A DNA stretch of 64,000 bases from Corynebacterium liangguodongii. GTDB taxonomy: Bacteria > Actinomycetota > Actinomycetes > Mycobacteriales > Mycobacteriaceae. Shown here one piece after another: positions 25,401 through 33,577 of the stretch. Both the position numbers and the translations under genes were made by a program. A model generated the notes under the pieces. The model saw only the letters and a program-made list of their open reading frames with translations, ran no database searches and had not been told where the DNA came from. The stretch spans positions 2,170,001-2,234,000 of the forward strand of contig NZ_CP026948.1 in the NCBI RefSeq assembly GCF_003070865.1, in the 5' to 3' direction. Position 1 is the stretch's first letter; each line of letters opens with the position of its first letter.

Positions 25401-27264
25401 CGGGGGCGGACTTGCCCTCGGCAACGAGGCGGAGCCGGGCGATTGCCTCCTTGCGGTCTTTGGCCTGGACCACGGCAGCGGAGCGGGCATGGTTGCGCCG
25501 CGCCAGAGAGCGCGCCACGGAGGGGAGGTCCGCCTCCGGGTGCGCCTCAAGGTAGTCGGCGAGCGCCGCGGCCGCGTCCTTGCGCCGCGACGGCAGGTGG
25601 CCGGAGACCGCAAGGGCGACGCCCGAGCCGTCTGCCAGCTCTCCGGCCGGCGCGGCCTCCTGCGCATCACCCCCGGCGTAGTCGGCCGGGTCGAAATCCG
25701 TGACCACGACGTGCGCGTTCGTCCCCCCGAAGCCGAATCCGGACACACCCGCGATGCGTCGGCCCGAGTAGCGCGGCCACTCGCGGGGATCCTCCACAAC
25801 CTCGAGGTGCTCAGCGTCGAAGTCGATGTAGCGGTTGGGGCCGGCGAAGTTCACCGAGGCCGGGATGGTGTCATGCTTGAGGGCCTCGACGACCTTGATC
25901 AGCGCCACCGCGCCGGCGGCGGATTCGGAGTGGCCGATGTTTGACTTCGACGATCCCAGCAGCAGCGGGGTGGCCGACGTGCGGCCGTGGCCGAGGACCG
26001 TGCCGAGCGCGGTGGCCTCGATCGGATCGCCCAAGATGGTGCCCGTGCCGTGTGCCTCAACGAGGTCGACCTGCGCCGGGTCGATGCCAGCGTCGGCGTA
26101 GGCGCGTCGCAGCACGTCGACCTGCGCGTCCGGGTTCGGGGCGGTCAGCCCGTTAGAGTGGCCGTCGGAATTCGTGGCGGATCCCTTGATCACCGTGAGG
26201 ATCTCGTCGCCGTCGCGCATGGCGTCCGCCACCCGCTTGAGCACGACAAACCCGGCCGCTTCCGAGCGCACGATGCCGTCGGCGTCGTCGGAGAAGGCGT
26301 GGATGCGATCCGTCGGGGAGATCACGCCGAGCTCGGAGAACATCAACGAGGCGAACGGGTTGGCCAGGATGTTGACCCCGCCGGCGAGCGCGACATCGCA
26401 TTCGCCGTCGCGCAGCGCCCGCACCGCGTGGTGGGTGGAGACCAGCGAGGACGAGCACGCCGTGTCCACGTTGACCGAGGGGCCCCGGAAATCGAACGCG
26501 TAGGAGATGCGGTTCGGGATGACGGCGGAGGACGACCCCGTGAGCGCGTAGGGGTGCGCCTGCGAGGGGTCGCCGGAGATGAGCATGCCGTAGTCGTTGT
26601 TGGAGGAGCCGACGAAAACGCCGACGGGCAGGCCGCGCAGGCGGCTTGCCGGGATGTGCGCGTCCTCGAGTGCCTCGAAGGCCAGCTCGAGCATGATCCG
26701 CTGCTGCGGGTCCATGTTCGTCGCCTCGAGCGGGCTGAGCCCGAAGAACTCGTTGTCGAACGAGGCGATGTCGGCGAGGTAGCCACCCGCGGTGTTGGCC
26801 TCGGCCAGCTGCGCCCGCACGACGGGGTCGCCGTCGTATTCGGACCAGCGGCCCTCGGGCAGCGGGCCAGTGGTCACTGTGGCGTCGATAAGCACGTTCC
26901 AGAACTCGGGCACGCTCGCCGCGCCGGGGAAGCGGCCCGCGGTGCCCACGATCGCGATGTCGCGCTCGGCGGGATCCGCGCTCGCGTATCGACGCCCCAC
27001 CGACGCCCCCAACCCCCGATCGGGCGGGGCCGTGGTGAGCGCCTCGGCGAGCGCCGCGATCGTGGGATACTGGTAAGCGATGGTCGGGTCGACGCGCCTA
27101 CCCAGCAGGTTTTCAAGCTCACCAGACATGACCACCGCGTCGCGCGAGGACAGCCCGAACGACTCCAAGGGCTGGGTCGGATCGACCTTCTCCACGTCTA
27201 GTCCCGTGGATCCGGCGATCCACTTACGCAGCCAGGTAGTCAGTTCGGTGTCATTCACAAGCAT
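22468..27264 (-). CDS. pks13: Polyketide synthase Pks13, mycolate condensing enzyme
   Basis: Condenses the FadD32-activated meromycolyl chain with a carboxyacyl chain and transfers the product to trehalose. It has 1598 residues in the order: ACP1 (about 1-80, Ser40 in FGLSSRDA), ketosynthase (about 100-520, Cys270 in DTACSSS, histidines in EAHGTGT and KSNIGHSES), acyltransferase (about 600-930, GMSMGE), linker with E(S/N)T(A/V) repeats, ACP2 (about 1120-1200, IDLGLDSLMG), thioesterase (about 1330-1590, Ser in AGWSFGG). This ACP-KS-AT-ACP-TE order is diagnostic. It starts 5 nt after fadD32. The linker repeat (12-bp unit at 23939-23983) may vary between strains. Confidence 0.98.
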   Translation of the reverse strand: MLVNDTELTTWLRKWIAGSTGLDVEKVDPTQPLESFGLSSRDAVVMSGELENLLGRRVDPTIAYQYPTIAALAEALTTAPPDRGLGASVGRRYASADPAERDIAIVGTAGRFPGAASVPEFWNVLIDATVTTGPLPEGRWSEYDGDPVVRAQLAEANTAGGYLADIASFDNEFFGLSPLEATNMDPQQRIMLELAFEALEDAHIPASRLRGLPVGVFVGSSNNDYGMLISGDPSQAHPYALTGSSSAVIPNRISYAFDFRGPSVNVDTACSSSLVSTHHAVRALRDGECDVALAGGVNILANPFASLMFSELGVISPTDRIHAFSDDADGIVRSEAAGFVVLKRVADAMRDGDEILTVIKGSATNSDGHSNGLTAPNPDAQVDVLRRAYADAGIDPAQVDLVEAHGTGTILGDPIEATALGTVLGHGRTSATPLLLGSSKSNIGHSESAAGAVALIKVVEALKHDTIPASVNFAGPNRYIDFDAEHLEVVEDPREWPRYSGRRIAGVSGFGFGGTNAHVVVTDFDPADYAGGDAQEAAPAGELADGSGVALAVSGHLPSRRKDAAAALADYLEAHPEADLPSVARSLARRNHARSAAVVQAKDRKEAIARLRLVAEGKSAPGIAVADAPTAMGPVFVYSGFGSQHRKMAKRLIELSPLFRRRMEELDEVVKFESGWSMLEIIADDERTYDTQTGQVTITAIQIAQTDLLASFGITPAATMGMSMGEMGAAYGAGGLTAEDAVRVACHRARLMIEGEEQIAGTDAEGAMAVVELGRQELAEFVAGHPEAAGVEPAVYAGPGMTTVGGPAKAVDVLVEALDGAGKFARKLQVRGAGHTSMLDPIMGDLAAELAGLSGSPLRVPLYSSVDRGVVYPAGATVHDDEYFLRMTNKPVYFQDATEAALAAGHTTFIEIAPNPVALMGMMNTAFAAGKPDVQLLYTTKRKVDEVESLREIAAKLYVQGVDVDFSGFFGPGRRLAAPATRFKRSHLWTQARPLSAAETLLGKKVVLPTGESAFSVSADAVFSPQQLIEAVAGEAHKGAGAGSVAVREHGVLPARGELTAIASPSLGGTGVKLYHGAELVVEGFVAASAAGTEESTAENTVENTAENTAAQPAPSAAGGAGGGDGIEVVRWDPASGESVEQRLRAIVSETMGYDADDLPDELPLIDLGLDSLMGMRIKNRIENDFQIPPLQVQMLRDASVADVISVVEQAVQGREAAAPMAYNSDHRDPASEVAKAKAGGVGVAPRDASERMVFGAWAKYAGAAAAGVTSPLPEISSEVAGQIAAHLSERSGIEVTAEQVRAAETLEPLANAVREGLETPVDGNVRVFRERGEGVDKPSVFLFHPAGGSSSVYEPLSRRLAADVPVYGIERLEGPLEERAAAYRADIERLSAGQPVVLAGWSFGGALAYEVAHQLGNDKVAFIALLDTTQPAHPSPNTPEETRKRWGRYAQFAKETYGLEFEVPYELLDSAGEDAVLAMLGEFLATTDASEHGLAAGVLEHQRASFVDNQILGNLDMTRWADVEVPVLLFRAERMHEGAIMLEPAYAEIDEDGGWGIIVDDLEIVHLPGDHLAVVDEPAVGIVGKHMNDWIDNVNRR
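23939..23983. repeat. 12-bp tandem repeat in the pks13 linker
   Basis: Nearly four copies of a 12-bp unit (GTGTTTTCCRCG-like on the plus strand) encoding E(S/N)T(A/V) in the AT-ACP2 linker. The frame is kept whatever the copy number. Confidence 0.7.
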
Positions 27265-27269
27265 TCAGC

Positions 27270-29060
27270 CTATCGCTCCAGAAATTTCTTCATGTTCACG
27301 CGGCGGGCAATCTTGCCCGAGGACGAGCGCGCGATCTCGTTCGGGGCGTAGAACTCGATGGTCTCCGGGGAAATCCCGTGGGTCGAGGTCACCGCCGCGC
27401 GGATCGCGTCCTCGGCCGCGGCGTCGCCGTCTTCCCCTGCCTCTTCCGCGCGCTCGACGAAAATGACGAGTCGCTCAACGTCCTCGCCCGGCACTGCGAA
27501 CGCCGCCACGGAATCCGGGCGGACGTGGTCGCTGGCCCCCATGACAGTGGCCTCGATGTCCTGCGGGTAGTGGTTGCGCCCGGCGACGACGACGAGCTCC
27601 TTGAGGCGGCCAGTGATATAGACTTCCCCGTTGTGGACGGCGGCGAGGTCGCCGGTGGCCAGCCACTTCTCCTTCGGCAGGCCCGGCTGGATCGTCTCGT
27701 TGATGGTGTTGTCGAAGGCCTCGCGGGTCTCCTCATCACGGTCGAGGTAGCCGCCGGCGACGTTAGCGCCGTGGATCCACAGCTCGCCGACCGCGCCCTC
27801 CGGCACCTCGTTGCGGGTCTCGGGGTCCACGATGGCCAAGTGCATCCACTTTACCGGGCGGCCCGTGGAGGCCATGGGGATCCCGTCCGCGGATTCAACG
27901 ATCCTCCCGGCCGCAAGCTCGGCGCGGTCGAATGTGGTAAAGCGCGGCTCGTCGGCGAGGTTGACAATCAGCGTCGCCTCCGCCAGACCATAGCCTGGGC
28001 GCAAGGCGCCCAAGCGCAGGCCGGAGGGCCCAAAGGCATTCATGAACACGTCCACGCCAGCCTGGGTAACGGACTCGGAGCCGATGATGAGCCCCTCCAC
28101 GACGGAGAGGTCAATATCTTCGGGTTCGCCCGGGCGGGCGTAGCGCGCCGCGAGGTCGAGGGCAAAGTTGGGCACGACGGAGTAGACGTGGATATCCTCC
28201 GGATCGTCTTCGCGGCGAGAGAGCTGGTCGATGTAGCGCTTCGGCTGCTGGATGAAATCGCGCGGCGCCATGATCTCCACCTCGTTGCCCAAGACGACGA
28301 GCAGCATGGAGACGATGATGCCCATGTCGTGGTGCAGCGGTAGCCACAGCGCGGCGCGCAGCGGTTGCTTGAGCTTCGCCGCGGTGTAGATCTGAATGAC
28401 GTTGGTGACCACGGATTGGTTGGTCAATACCACGCCGGCGGGCATACGGGTCGAACCCGAGGTGTACTGCAGGAAAGACGTCTGGTGTGCGGTATCGGTG
28501 CCCTCCGGGGTCTCGATGGGCACCCACGACTCCGCAAGCGAATCGGGCAGGGAATCGACCGAGAGGATGCGCGGGCGTTGGGCAGCCGGCTGTTCCGCGA
28601 AGTATGCGCGGACCGCGGGCGCCCCGGCCTTGTTCGTGAGCACGGTCTTTGCGCGCGAATCCCCCAGCACCGCCTTGAGGTGCTCCCCGTGGCCGGGCTC
28701 GTTCGGGTCGTAGAGGGGGATGGGCACCTGGCTGGCGTAGAGTGCGCCCATGAACCCGAAGAGGTATTCGGGCGAGTTGGGGGCGAGGATGGCCACGCGG
28801 TCGCCGGGCTGGCCCACCTGCATGAGGCGCGCCGCGACGGCCTTGATGCGGGTGTTGACCTCCCGGCGCGAGTAGATCCGCAGCTCCCCTTCGGAGCTGC
28901 CCGAATAGTCCCAGTACCTGATGTTGGGCTCGTCCAGCTTGCCCATCTGGGCGCCCATAAAGTGCAGCATCTCGGCGAGCGCCGGGATGGTGAAGTTGTC
29001 GGGCAGCACAATGTCGCCGTCTTCGTTGATAAAGCGCTGGATGATCACATCGAGGTCCAT
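27270..29060 (-). CDS. fadD32: Long-chain fatty acyl-AMP ligase FadD32
   Basis: Activates the meromycolic chain as acyl-adenylate and loads it on the N-terminal ACP of Pks13. It has 596 residues. The ATP-binding motif is LQYTSGSTRMPAGVVL, the adenylate motif is GYGLAEATLIV, and the small C-terminal domain carries WLATGDLAAVHNGEVYITGR, with catalytic-lysine region SSGKIARRVNMKKFLER at the end. A FAAL rather than CoA ligase identity is inferred from position before pks13. The start ATG 29060 has GAAGGAG about 6 nt upstream. Confidence 0.95.
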   Translation of the reverse strand: MDLDVIIQRFINEDGDIVLPDNFTIPALAEMLHFMGAQMGKLDEPNIRYWDYSGSSEGELRIYSRREVNTRIKAVAARLMQVGQPGDRVAILAPNSPEYLFGFMGALYASQVPIPLYDPNEPGHGEHLKAVLGDSRAKTVLTNKAGAPAVRAYFAEQPAAQRPRILSVDSLPDSLAESWVPIETPEGTDTAHQTSFLQYTSGSTRMPAGVVLTNQSVVTNVIQIYTAAKLKQPLRAALWLPLHHDMGIIVSMLLVVLGNEVEIMAPRDFIQQPKRYIDQLSRREDDPEDIHVYSVVPNFALDLAARYARPGEPEDIDLSVVEGLIIGSESVTQAGVDVFMNAFGPSGLRLGALRPGYGLAEATLIVNLADEPRFTTFDRAELAAGRIVESADGIPMASTGRPVKWMHLAIVDPETRNEVPEGAVGELWIHGANVAGGYLDRDEETREAFDNTINETIQPGLPKEKWLATGDLAAVHNGEVYITGRLKELVVVAGRNHYPQDIEATVMGASDHVRPDSVAAFAVPGEDVERLVIFVERAEEAGEDGDAAAEDAIRAAVTSTHGISPETIEFYAPNEIARSSSGKIARRVNMKKFLER

Positions 29061-29095
29061 GAAACTCCTTCGGTCGGTGCGGTTGCGGGTGCTCT

Positions 29096-29113
29096 CGGGC
29101 CGCGCGCGGCCCG
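29096..29113. other. Perfect GC palindrome in the fadD32 leader
   Basis: An 18-bp self-complementary stretch (CGGGCCG / CGCG / CGGCCCG) between the cutinase stop and the fadD32 start, 35 nt upstream of fadD32. It has no T-run, so a leader hairpin or RNA-processing structure is more likely than a full terminator. Confidence 0.5.
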
Positions 29114-29116
29114 GTA

Positions 29117-29122
29117 AGTATA
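29117..29122 (-). promoter_or_regulatory. Candidate -10 (TATACT) of fadD32
   Basis: Minus-strand TATACT with a weak TAACAC 17 nt upstream, placing a start point about 50 nt before fadD32 and upstream of the GC palindrome. It would allow separate control of fadD32-pks13-accD. Confidence 0.35.
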
Positions 29123-29142
29123 TTGTTTCTCGGTAAAACGTG

Positions 29143-30075
29143 TTACTGGGCGTCGATCACCCCACGCGCCCAATCTACCGTCCATGCCGGCGCCGTTGTC
29201 CCGGGAATCACATCCGGGTTGGTCGCGTACTGGGCGTGGATGCCGTTGGCCAGCATCAAATCGCCGGCGCGCGCGGCGAGCGTGCCCAAATCTTGGGGTG
29301 CGTCGCAAATCGAATCGTTCGGCGCGCAGATCTCAAACGCGCGGTCGGAGACCTCCCCGAACCCACCGGGGCGCGGGCCCCTCATCGTCGCCCCCGGGGT
29401 GACCGCCTTGGCCAGCCCTTGCAGGGGCTTCATGGCGATTTCCGCGCCGATTCCGCCCACGGGCGCCCCGGGGTTAATCCCCACCCCGTTTTCGCGGCGG
29501 CCGTCAGCGATCATGACCACCCCGAGCAGCCGCTCCGGGGCCACGGCGTGCTGGCGGGTACCAATCTGGTTGGCGATATCGCCCGCGATCACCGCGCCCT
29601 GGGAGAACCCGGCGATGATGAACTTCGTCGTCGGGCACGTCGCTGCAACGAACTCGAGCTCGCCGTTCGTGCGCGCGGTGCCTTCGTTGCGCGAGTCGTC
29701 GTACGACATCTCGCGGCGCCCCTGCTCGGTCTGGATGTTGCGGAACTGCGCCGTGTACGGCGTCGTCCACACCCTCACGCGGTTGATGTCGTAGGCCTGC
29801 TGGAGCGGGCGGGTGATCGAGAGCATGAAGCTGAGCTGGTTCGCCTGGGGGTTGAAGGGGTCGTCCCCAGGCGAGCTCTCCCACGTGCCCGGGATGGCGA
29901 CGAACTGCACGGCCGGGCACCACTCGGGCTCCGCGGGGACCTCAGGCGCCGGGGCCGGGGGCTGCGCCGTCGGCGGCTCGACGCCGGGGCCGCGCCCCGC
30001 GCGCCACTGGGCGATGCCGACGGCGATGAGCGCGATGACGACGATGGCGGAGACCACGATGAGCAGCTTTCGCAC
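29143..30075 (-). CDS. Cutinase-like (Culp6/Rv3802c type) envelope thioesterase/phospholipase
   Basis: Serine hydrolase anchored outside the membrane, 310 residues. N-terminal signal anchor (about 3-24), a Pro/Ala-rich spacer, then the cutinase domain with the nucleophile Ser158 in AGFSQGAVIAG, a cysteine pair region (CPAVQF ... ATCPTT), and a late acidic/His region (DSICDAPQ ... ANGIHAQYA). The mycobacterial homologue Rv3802c is essential, sits beside fadD32-pks13, and has phospholipase/thioesterase activity; here it occupies the same place. Substrate not deducible from sequence. Confidence 0.88.
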   Translation of the reverse strand: MRKLLIVVSAIVVIALIAVGIAQWRAGRGPGVEPPTAQPPAPAPEVPAEPEWCPAVQFVAIPGTWESSPGDDPFNPQANQLSFMLSITRPLQQAYDINRVRVWTTPYTAQFRNIQTEQGRREMSYDDSRNEGTARTNGELEFVAATCPTTKFIIAGFSQGAVIAGDIANQIGTRQHAVAPERLLGVVMIADGRRENGVGINPGAPVGGIGAEIAMKPLQGLAKAVTPGATMRGPRPGGFGEVSDRAFEICAPNDSICDAPQDLGTLAARAGDLMLANGIHAQYATNPDVIPGTTAPAWTVDWARGVIDAQ

Positions 30076-30109
30076 GAATGCTCCTTACACAGGCGGGCGG
30101 GGCCCGCGG

Positions 30110-30616
30110 TTAGCAGAGGTGCTCGTGCGCGGAGTCGTCGATAAGCTTGTTCAACGCGTCGAACGCTTGGTCGGTACGGCGCTGCTCGACGAGCTGGCCC
30201 GACACCGCGTCACGAGTAATGGTATTTCCTTCGCAGACACTAAACCCCGTGCCTGTGAGTTGGTCTTCAACGCCGTCGACGTTGATTCCGTTATTTCTGA
30301 GCGCTTCCAGGTAGGCCTGCTCCTCCGGCGTGTAGGCCGAGGCCTGCTCGGGCACGGAGTCGACCTCCTGGGCGGGCTGGTCCGCCCCCGCAGGTGCCGG
30401 CGCCGCGCTCGACCGGGGACTACTCGATGTGCTGCTCGAGGGTGCCGTGCTTGACGACGCCCCAGTTGACGCCGGCGCCGGCGTCTCCGCCGACGGCGAG
30501 GCGCTCGCCGTCGTCCCGGCCACCTCGGAGCTCTCCACCGTGCTCGAGCCGCACGCGGTCAGGGTCGCTGCCGCGAGCGCTAGCGCGGCGGCATATGGTG
30601 CGCGGGTCCGCGCCAT
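30110..30616 (-). CDS. DUF732-like lipoprotein
   Basis: 168-residue predicted lipoprotein. The lipobox LTAC (Cys22) follows a hydrophobic signal. A Ser/Pro/Ala-rich spacer (about 25-85) leads to a small C-terminal domain (about 90-168) with YLEALRNNGI and two cysteines (GFSVCEG and the penultimate residue), the pattern of DUF732 proteins. It lies between the cop1-type and cutinase genes, which are adjacent or separated by other mycolyltransferases in mycobacteria. Function unknown; the extracytoplasmic location is secure. Confidence 0.8.
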   Translation of the reverse strand: MARTRAPYAAALALAAATLTACGSSTVESSEVAGTTASASPSAETPAPASTGASSSTAPSSSTSSSPRSSAAPAPAGADQPAQEVDSVPEQASAYTPEEQAYLEALRNNGINVDGVEDQLTGTGFSVCEGNTITRDAVSGQLVEQRRTDQAFDALNKLIDDSAHEHLC

Positions 30617-30619
30617 GGC

Positions 30620-32554
30620 CTACCGCCCCCGCTCAACGACGCGGCCGTTGACCTGGTCAAGCGAGCCGTGCTGGAAGTCGATGGTGAGCCCGCCGGCCGG
30701 GATCGCCCTCATATCCGAGGTCGGCCAGCCGAGGCGGCCCTGCTCCCAGCGCTCCTTGCCCCAGGCATCGAAAATCTCGCCGTAGTAGATAGCGTGGGCC
30801 CCGCTCGACGGCGACCAGTAGATGTTGCCCTTCTCGAACTCCTGGAAGAACCCGCCGCTCACCGCGCGCTCGCCGCCCTTGGGGTAGCCGAGCTCGGAGG
30901 TCGCCGTGCCCATCTCCGCGTACTTCGCGCCGATGGCGCCGTGGACGATGGCGTTGCTGCCATCGGGGTTGCGAGTGAGGTAGCCACCCTGGAATTTCTG
31001 CACGAACCCGTTGCCGACCTGCTTGGCCTCCTCGACCGGGTAGCCCAGCGGGCCGCGCTCGTAGCCGGAGTGACCCCACTCCTTGAACATGTCGCCGGGG
31101 ATGGCGTGCGCGCCGGTCTCCGGAGTCCAGTAGATGGAGCCGTTTTGGAAGTGCACGAATCGGCCCTTCCCATCTGGGGCGACCGTCTCGCCGGTCAGCG
31201 GGAAACCGAGCCAGCCCTGCGGGCCGCCGAACTCGGCGTAGCGCGCAAGAATCGCGCCAAAGAGTGCGTGCGCGCCGGTCTCCGGGCTCCAGTACGCGGT
31301 TCCGCCACGGAAGTCCTCGGCCTTGCCTCCGGGCACGTCGTACTCGTTGTTCACGCAGGTGCCGATGATGCCGGACTTCGTCGCCTCGGCGATCGCGCCG
31401 ATGGGCAGGCAGTCCGCGCCGCGGTCGGCCTGAGAGAGCTGGAGGGAGTCGGCGATGTAGGGCCACGCCTGGGTCATCTCGAACTGCCAGTACTCCCAGG
31501 AGTGCACGCCGGAGGGGCGGAAGCGGACGATCGGCTCCACGCCGGCCTTCTCGGCGTGGCTCACGAAGGTCTGGGTGGACATCCGCGAGATAACCTCGAG
31601 GCCAACACCGGCCAGGTTCGCCCGGCCGCGCGCCACGGAGTTTGCCTCGCCAAAATCGTCCCGGCCGGAGCCGGAGGAGACGTAGACCGTCATGTTCTTG
31701 AGGTTTTCGATGCCGAGCTTCGGGTCGTGGTCGATCCAGTCCTGGGAGCCGGCCGGGCCCCACATGGCGGTCGAGTCGTAGCCGCCCGCATCCAACTGCG
31801 CGGCCGCGATGGCCTGCGGCATGCCCGCGGTCGTGGTGTCGAGGTAGCCGGAGAAGGATCCGACGAAGCTGAACAGGTGCGGGTTGCGCTCGGCGAGGTT
31901 GACCGCGGCGGTTCCACCCATGGACAGGCCGACGAGCGCTCGCTTGCCGTTGGAGCGGAACTCGTTGTCGAGCACCGGCACGAGTTCCTTTGTGAGGAAG
32001 GTCTCCCACTTGTAGTTCTTGCCGTTGTTCGGGCGCTGCCAGTCGGAGTAGAAGGAGGATTCGCCACCTACGGGGAGGATGACGTTGACGTTCTTGTCGG
32101 CGTAGAACTGCTCGATGTTGGTCTCGATGGTCCAGCCGTTTTCGTCATCTCGCGCGCGCAGGCCGTCAAGCGCCCAGACCTCCGGGAACTTCGCCTGCGG
32201 GTTGGAATGCCAGTCGCGGGCGAGCAGGATCTGGACCTGAATGAGCTCTTCCGGCATGGCGGCGGAGCGGATAAAGACAGCGACGCGGCGGTTGGTCAGC
32301 CACTCAATGCGGTCAACGGAGACGCCCGCGGGCAGGCCAGGAATCTGCGGGTTTCGGTCAACTTCGATCGGTGTGCGCTTCGGCGGGTCCGACGGGCGGA
32401 TGTTGTCGGATAACCCGGAGCTGGACAACCCGGGGATGCTGCTCTGGCCGTTGGCCGGGGTAGCCGAGGCGCCGACGACCAGCACGGTCGGCAGCGCTGC
32501 CGCGATGAGCCAATTGCGGCCCTTGAAGGGTCGCGGGGAACGAAGTTCACGCAT
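30620..32554 (-). CDS. cop1: Cop1/PS1-type mycolyltransferase with LGFP repeats
   Basis: Secreted esterase of the antigen 85 family that transfers corynomycolate from trehalose monomycolate to arabinogalactan or to a second trehalose. It has 644 residues: signal peptide (about 12-36, Ala cleavage region), alpha/beta-hydrolase domain (about 70-400) with Ser211 in LVGLSMGGTAAV, the ligand stretch VGGESSFYSDW and His in GVHSWEYW, then at least four LGFP repeats (about 415-640; LGFPLTGE, LGYPVEEA, LGYPKGGE, LGWPTSDM) that anchor the protein to the cell wall. The architecture is typical of corynebacterial PS1. The lipoprotein gene starts 3 nt after its stop. Confidence 0.95.
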   Translation of the reverse strand: MRELRSPRPFKGRNWLIAAALPTVLVVGASATPANGQSSIPGLSSSGLSDNIRPSDPPKRTPIEVDRNPQIPGLPAGVSVDRIEWLTNRRVAVFIRSAAMPEELIQVQILLARDWHSNPQAKFPEVWALDGLRARDDENGWTIETNIEQFYADKNVNVILPVGGESSFYSDWQRPNNGKNYKWETFLTKELVPVLDNEFRSNGKRALVGLSMGGTAAVNLAERNPHLFSFVGSFSGYLDTTTAGMPQAIAAAQLDAGGYDSTAMWGPAGSQDWIDHDPKLGIENLKNMTVYVSSGSGRDDFGEANSVARGRANLAGVGLEVISRMSTQTFVSHAEKAGVEPIVRFRPSGVHSWEYWQFEMTQAWPYIADSLQLSQADRGADCLPIGAIAEATKSGIIGTCVNNEYDVPGGKAEDFRGGTAYWSPETGAHALFGAILARYAEFGGPQGWLGFPLTGETVAPDGKGRFVHFQNGSIYWTPETGAHAIPGDMFKEWGHSGYERGPLGYPVEEAKQVGNGFVQKFQGGYLTRNPDGSNAIVHGAIGAKYAEMGTATSELGYPKGGERAVSGGFFQEFEKGNIYWSPSSGAHAIYYGEIFDAWGKERWEQGRLGWPTSDMRAIPAGGLTIDFQHGSLDQVNGRVVERGR

Positions 32555-32758
32555 GGATGTCCTGCCTTCTTGTCATTTGTCGAGTCGAATATTCACTGCC
32601 GCACCGCCGCACCGAGGGTTCCCCTCCCCCGGTGCACGTGCACAGCAGATCTATCGGTCACGTCACTGTCGTTGTTACGGTACCCGAAATCTTAAGTTGT
32701 ACTTGAGAGTTTGCCAAGAGGACACGCCGCCACATGTGCCACAACACTCACATTTCTT
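32555..32758. other. cop1 upstream region with CACGTG palindrome
   Basis: About 200 nt, lower in GC than its flanks, between the SDR stop and cop1. It holds GTGCACGTGCAC (32632-32643), a perfect 12-bp palindrome 78 nt before the cop1 start. No T-rich terminator is seen for the SDR gene. cop1 probably has its own promoter here. Confidence 0.5.
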
Positions 32759-33577
32759 TCACAGCCCGTGCCGTCGCGAGATCATGCGGAGCATCCACTG
32801 CTGCGGCACGAGCCGGGAAAGCGGGTACGCCACGCGTGCCGAAGACCCCTGGGCATAGACGGGCCTGGGCCTACGCACCCTAATCGCGCGACAAATCACC
32901 TCTGCCACCCGCTCCGCCGGAATGCCGGCAGCCTCGTTCCCATCAAGCCTGTCCTGCATCACGCGGAACTCGTCTGCGAACGGCCCGGCATCGTCCACGT
33001 ACTTCGTGCGGCGGGCGGAGATACCTGTCGCAATCGCCCCGGGCTCGACCACGCACACCCACACCCCGAACGGCGAGAGCTCGCGGCGCGCAGCGAGCGC
33101 GAAGCCCTTGATCGCGGCCTTGGAGGCGACGTAGCTCGAGCGGTAGGCCAGCGGGAAGCTCGCCAACATCGAGCCCACCATCACGACGCGCCCGCGCCCA
33201 GCCGCGCGCATGGCCGGGGTTAGGCGGCGGGTGAAGTCCACCTGGCCGATGACGTTGACCTGGAAAAGCCGCTCGATAGCCTCGCGCGGCAGCTCCTCGA
33301 AGGGCCCGGACTGCGACTCCCCTGCGTTGTTGACCACAACCGCGGGGGCGCCTAGCGCGAGGATATCCGCGCTACACCGCGCGATGGAGGCAGGATCCGC
33401 GAGGTCGAGCGAGAGGTACCGCACACCCTCAAGGCGATCGCGCACAGCGGAGGCATCGCGGGTTGTGCCCACAACTCTGAAATCGCGAGAAAGCCGCTGC
33501 GCCGTCGCGCGCCCGATGCCGGAGCTGGCACCGGTGACGACGGCGAGCGGCTTCACCTCGCTCTTAGCGACACCCAC
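32759..33577 (-). CDS. Short-chain dehydrogenase/reductase
   Basis: Classical SDR of 272 residues. NAD(P) loop TGASSGIGRATA (about 16-27), NNAGESQSGPF, and catalytic SSYVASKAAIKG (YX3K). The start is GTG 33577, overlapping the stop of the upstream mycolyltransferase by one base (TAGTG). A basic residue after the first strand (TTRDASAV) suggests NADP preference. It is an extra gene relative to the mycobacterial order of adjacent mycolyltransferases. A role in keto-mycolate reduction is tempting from location, but the known corynomycolate reductase lies elsewhere in C. glutamicum; the substrate is unknown. Confidence 0.85.
   Translation of the reverse strand: MGVAKSEVKPLAVVTGASSGIGRATAQRLSRDFRVVGTTRDASAVRDRLEGVRYLSLDLADPASIARCSADILALGAPAVVVNNAGESQSGPFEELPREAIERLFQVNVIGQVDFTRRLTPAMRAAGRGRVVMVGSMLASFPLAYRSSYVASKAAIKGFALAARRELSPFGVWVCVVEPGAIATGISARRTKYVDDAGPFADEFRVMQDRLDGNEAAGIPAERVAEVICRAIRVRRPRPVYAQGSSARVAYPLSRLVPQQWMLRMISRRHGL

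Noticed and set aside
32632..32643. parS-like site suggested by GTGCACGTGCAC
   Set aside because: It shares only the CACGTG centre with the parS consensus and lacks the flanking TGTT/AACA.
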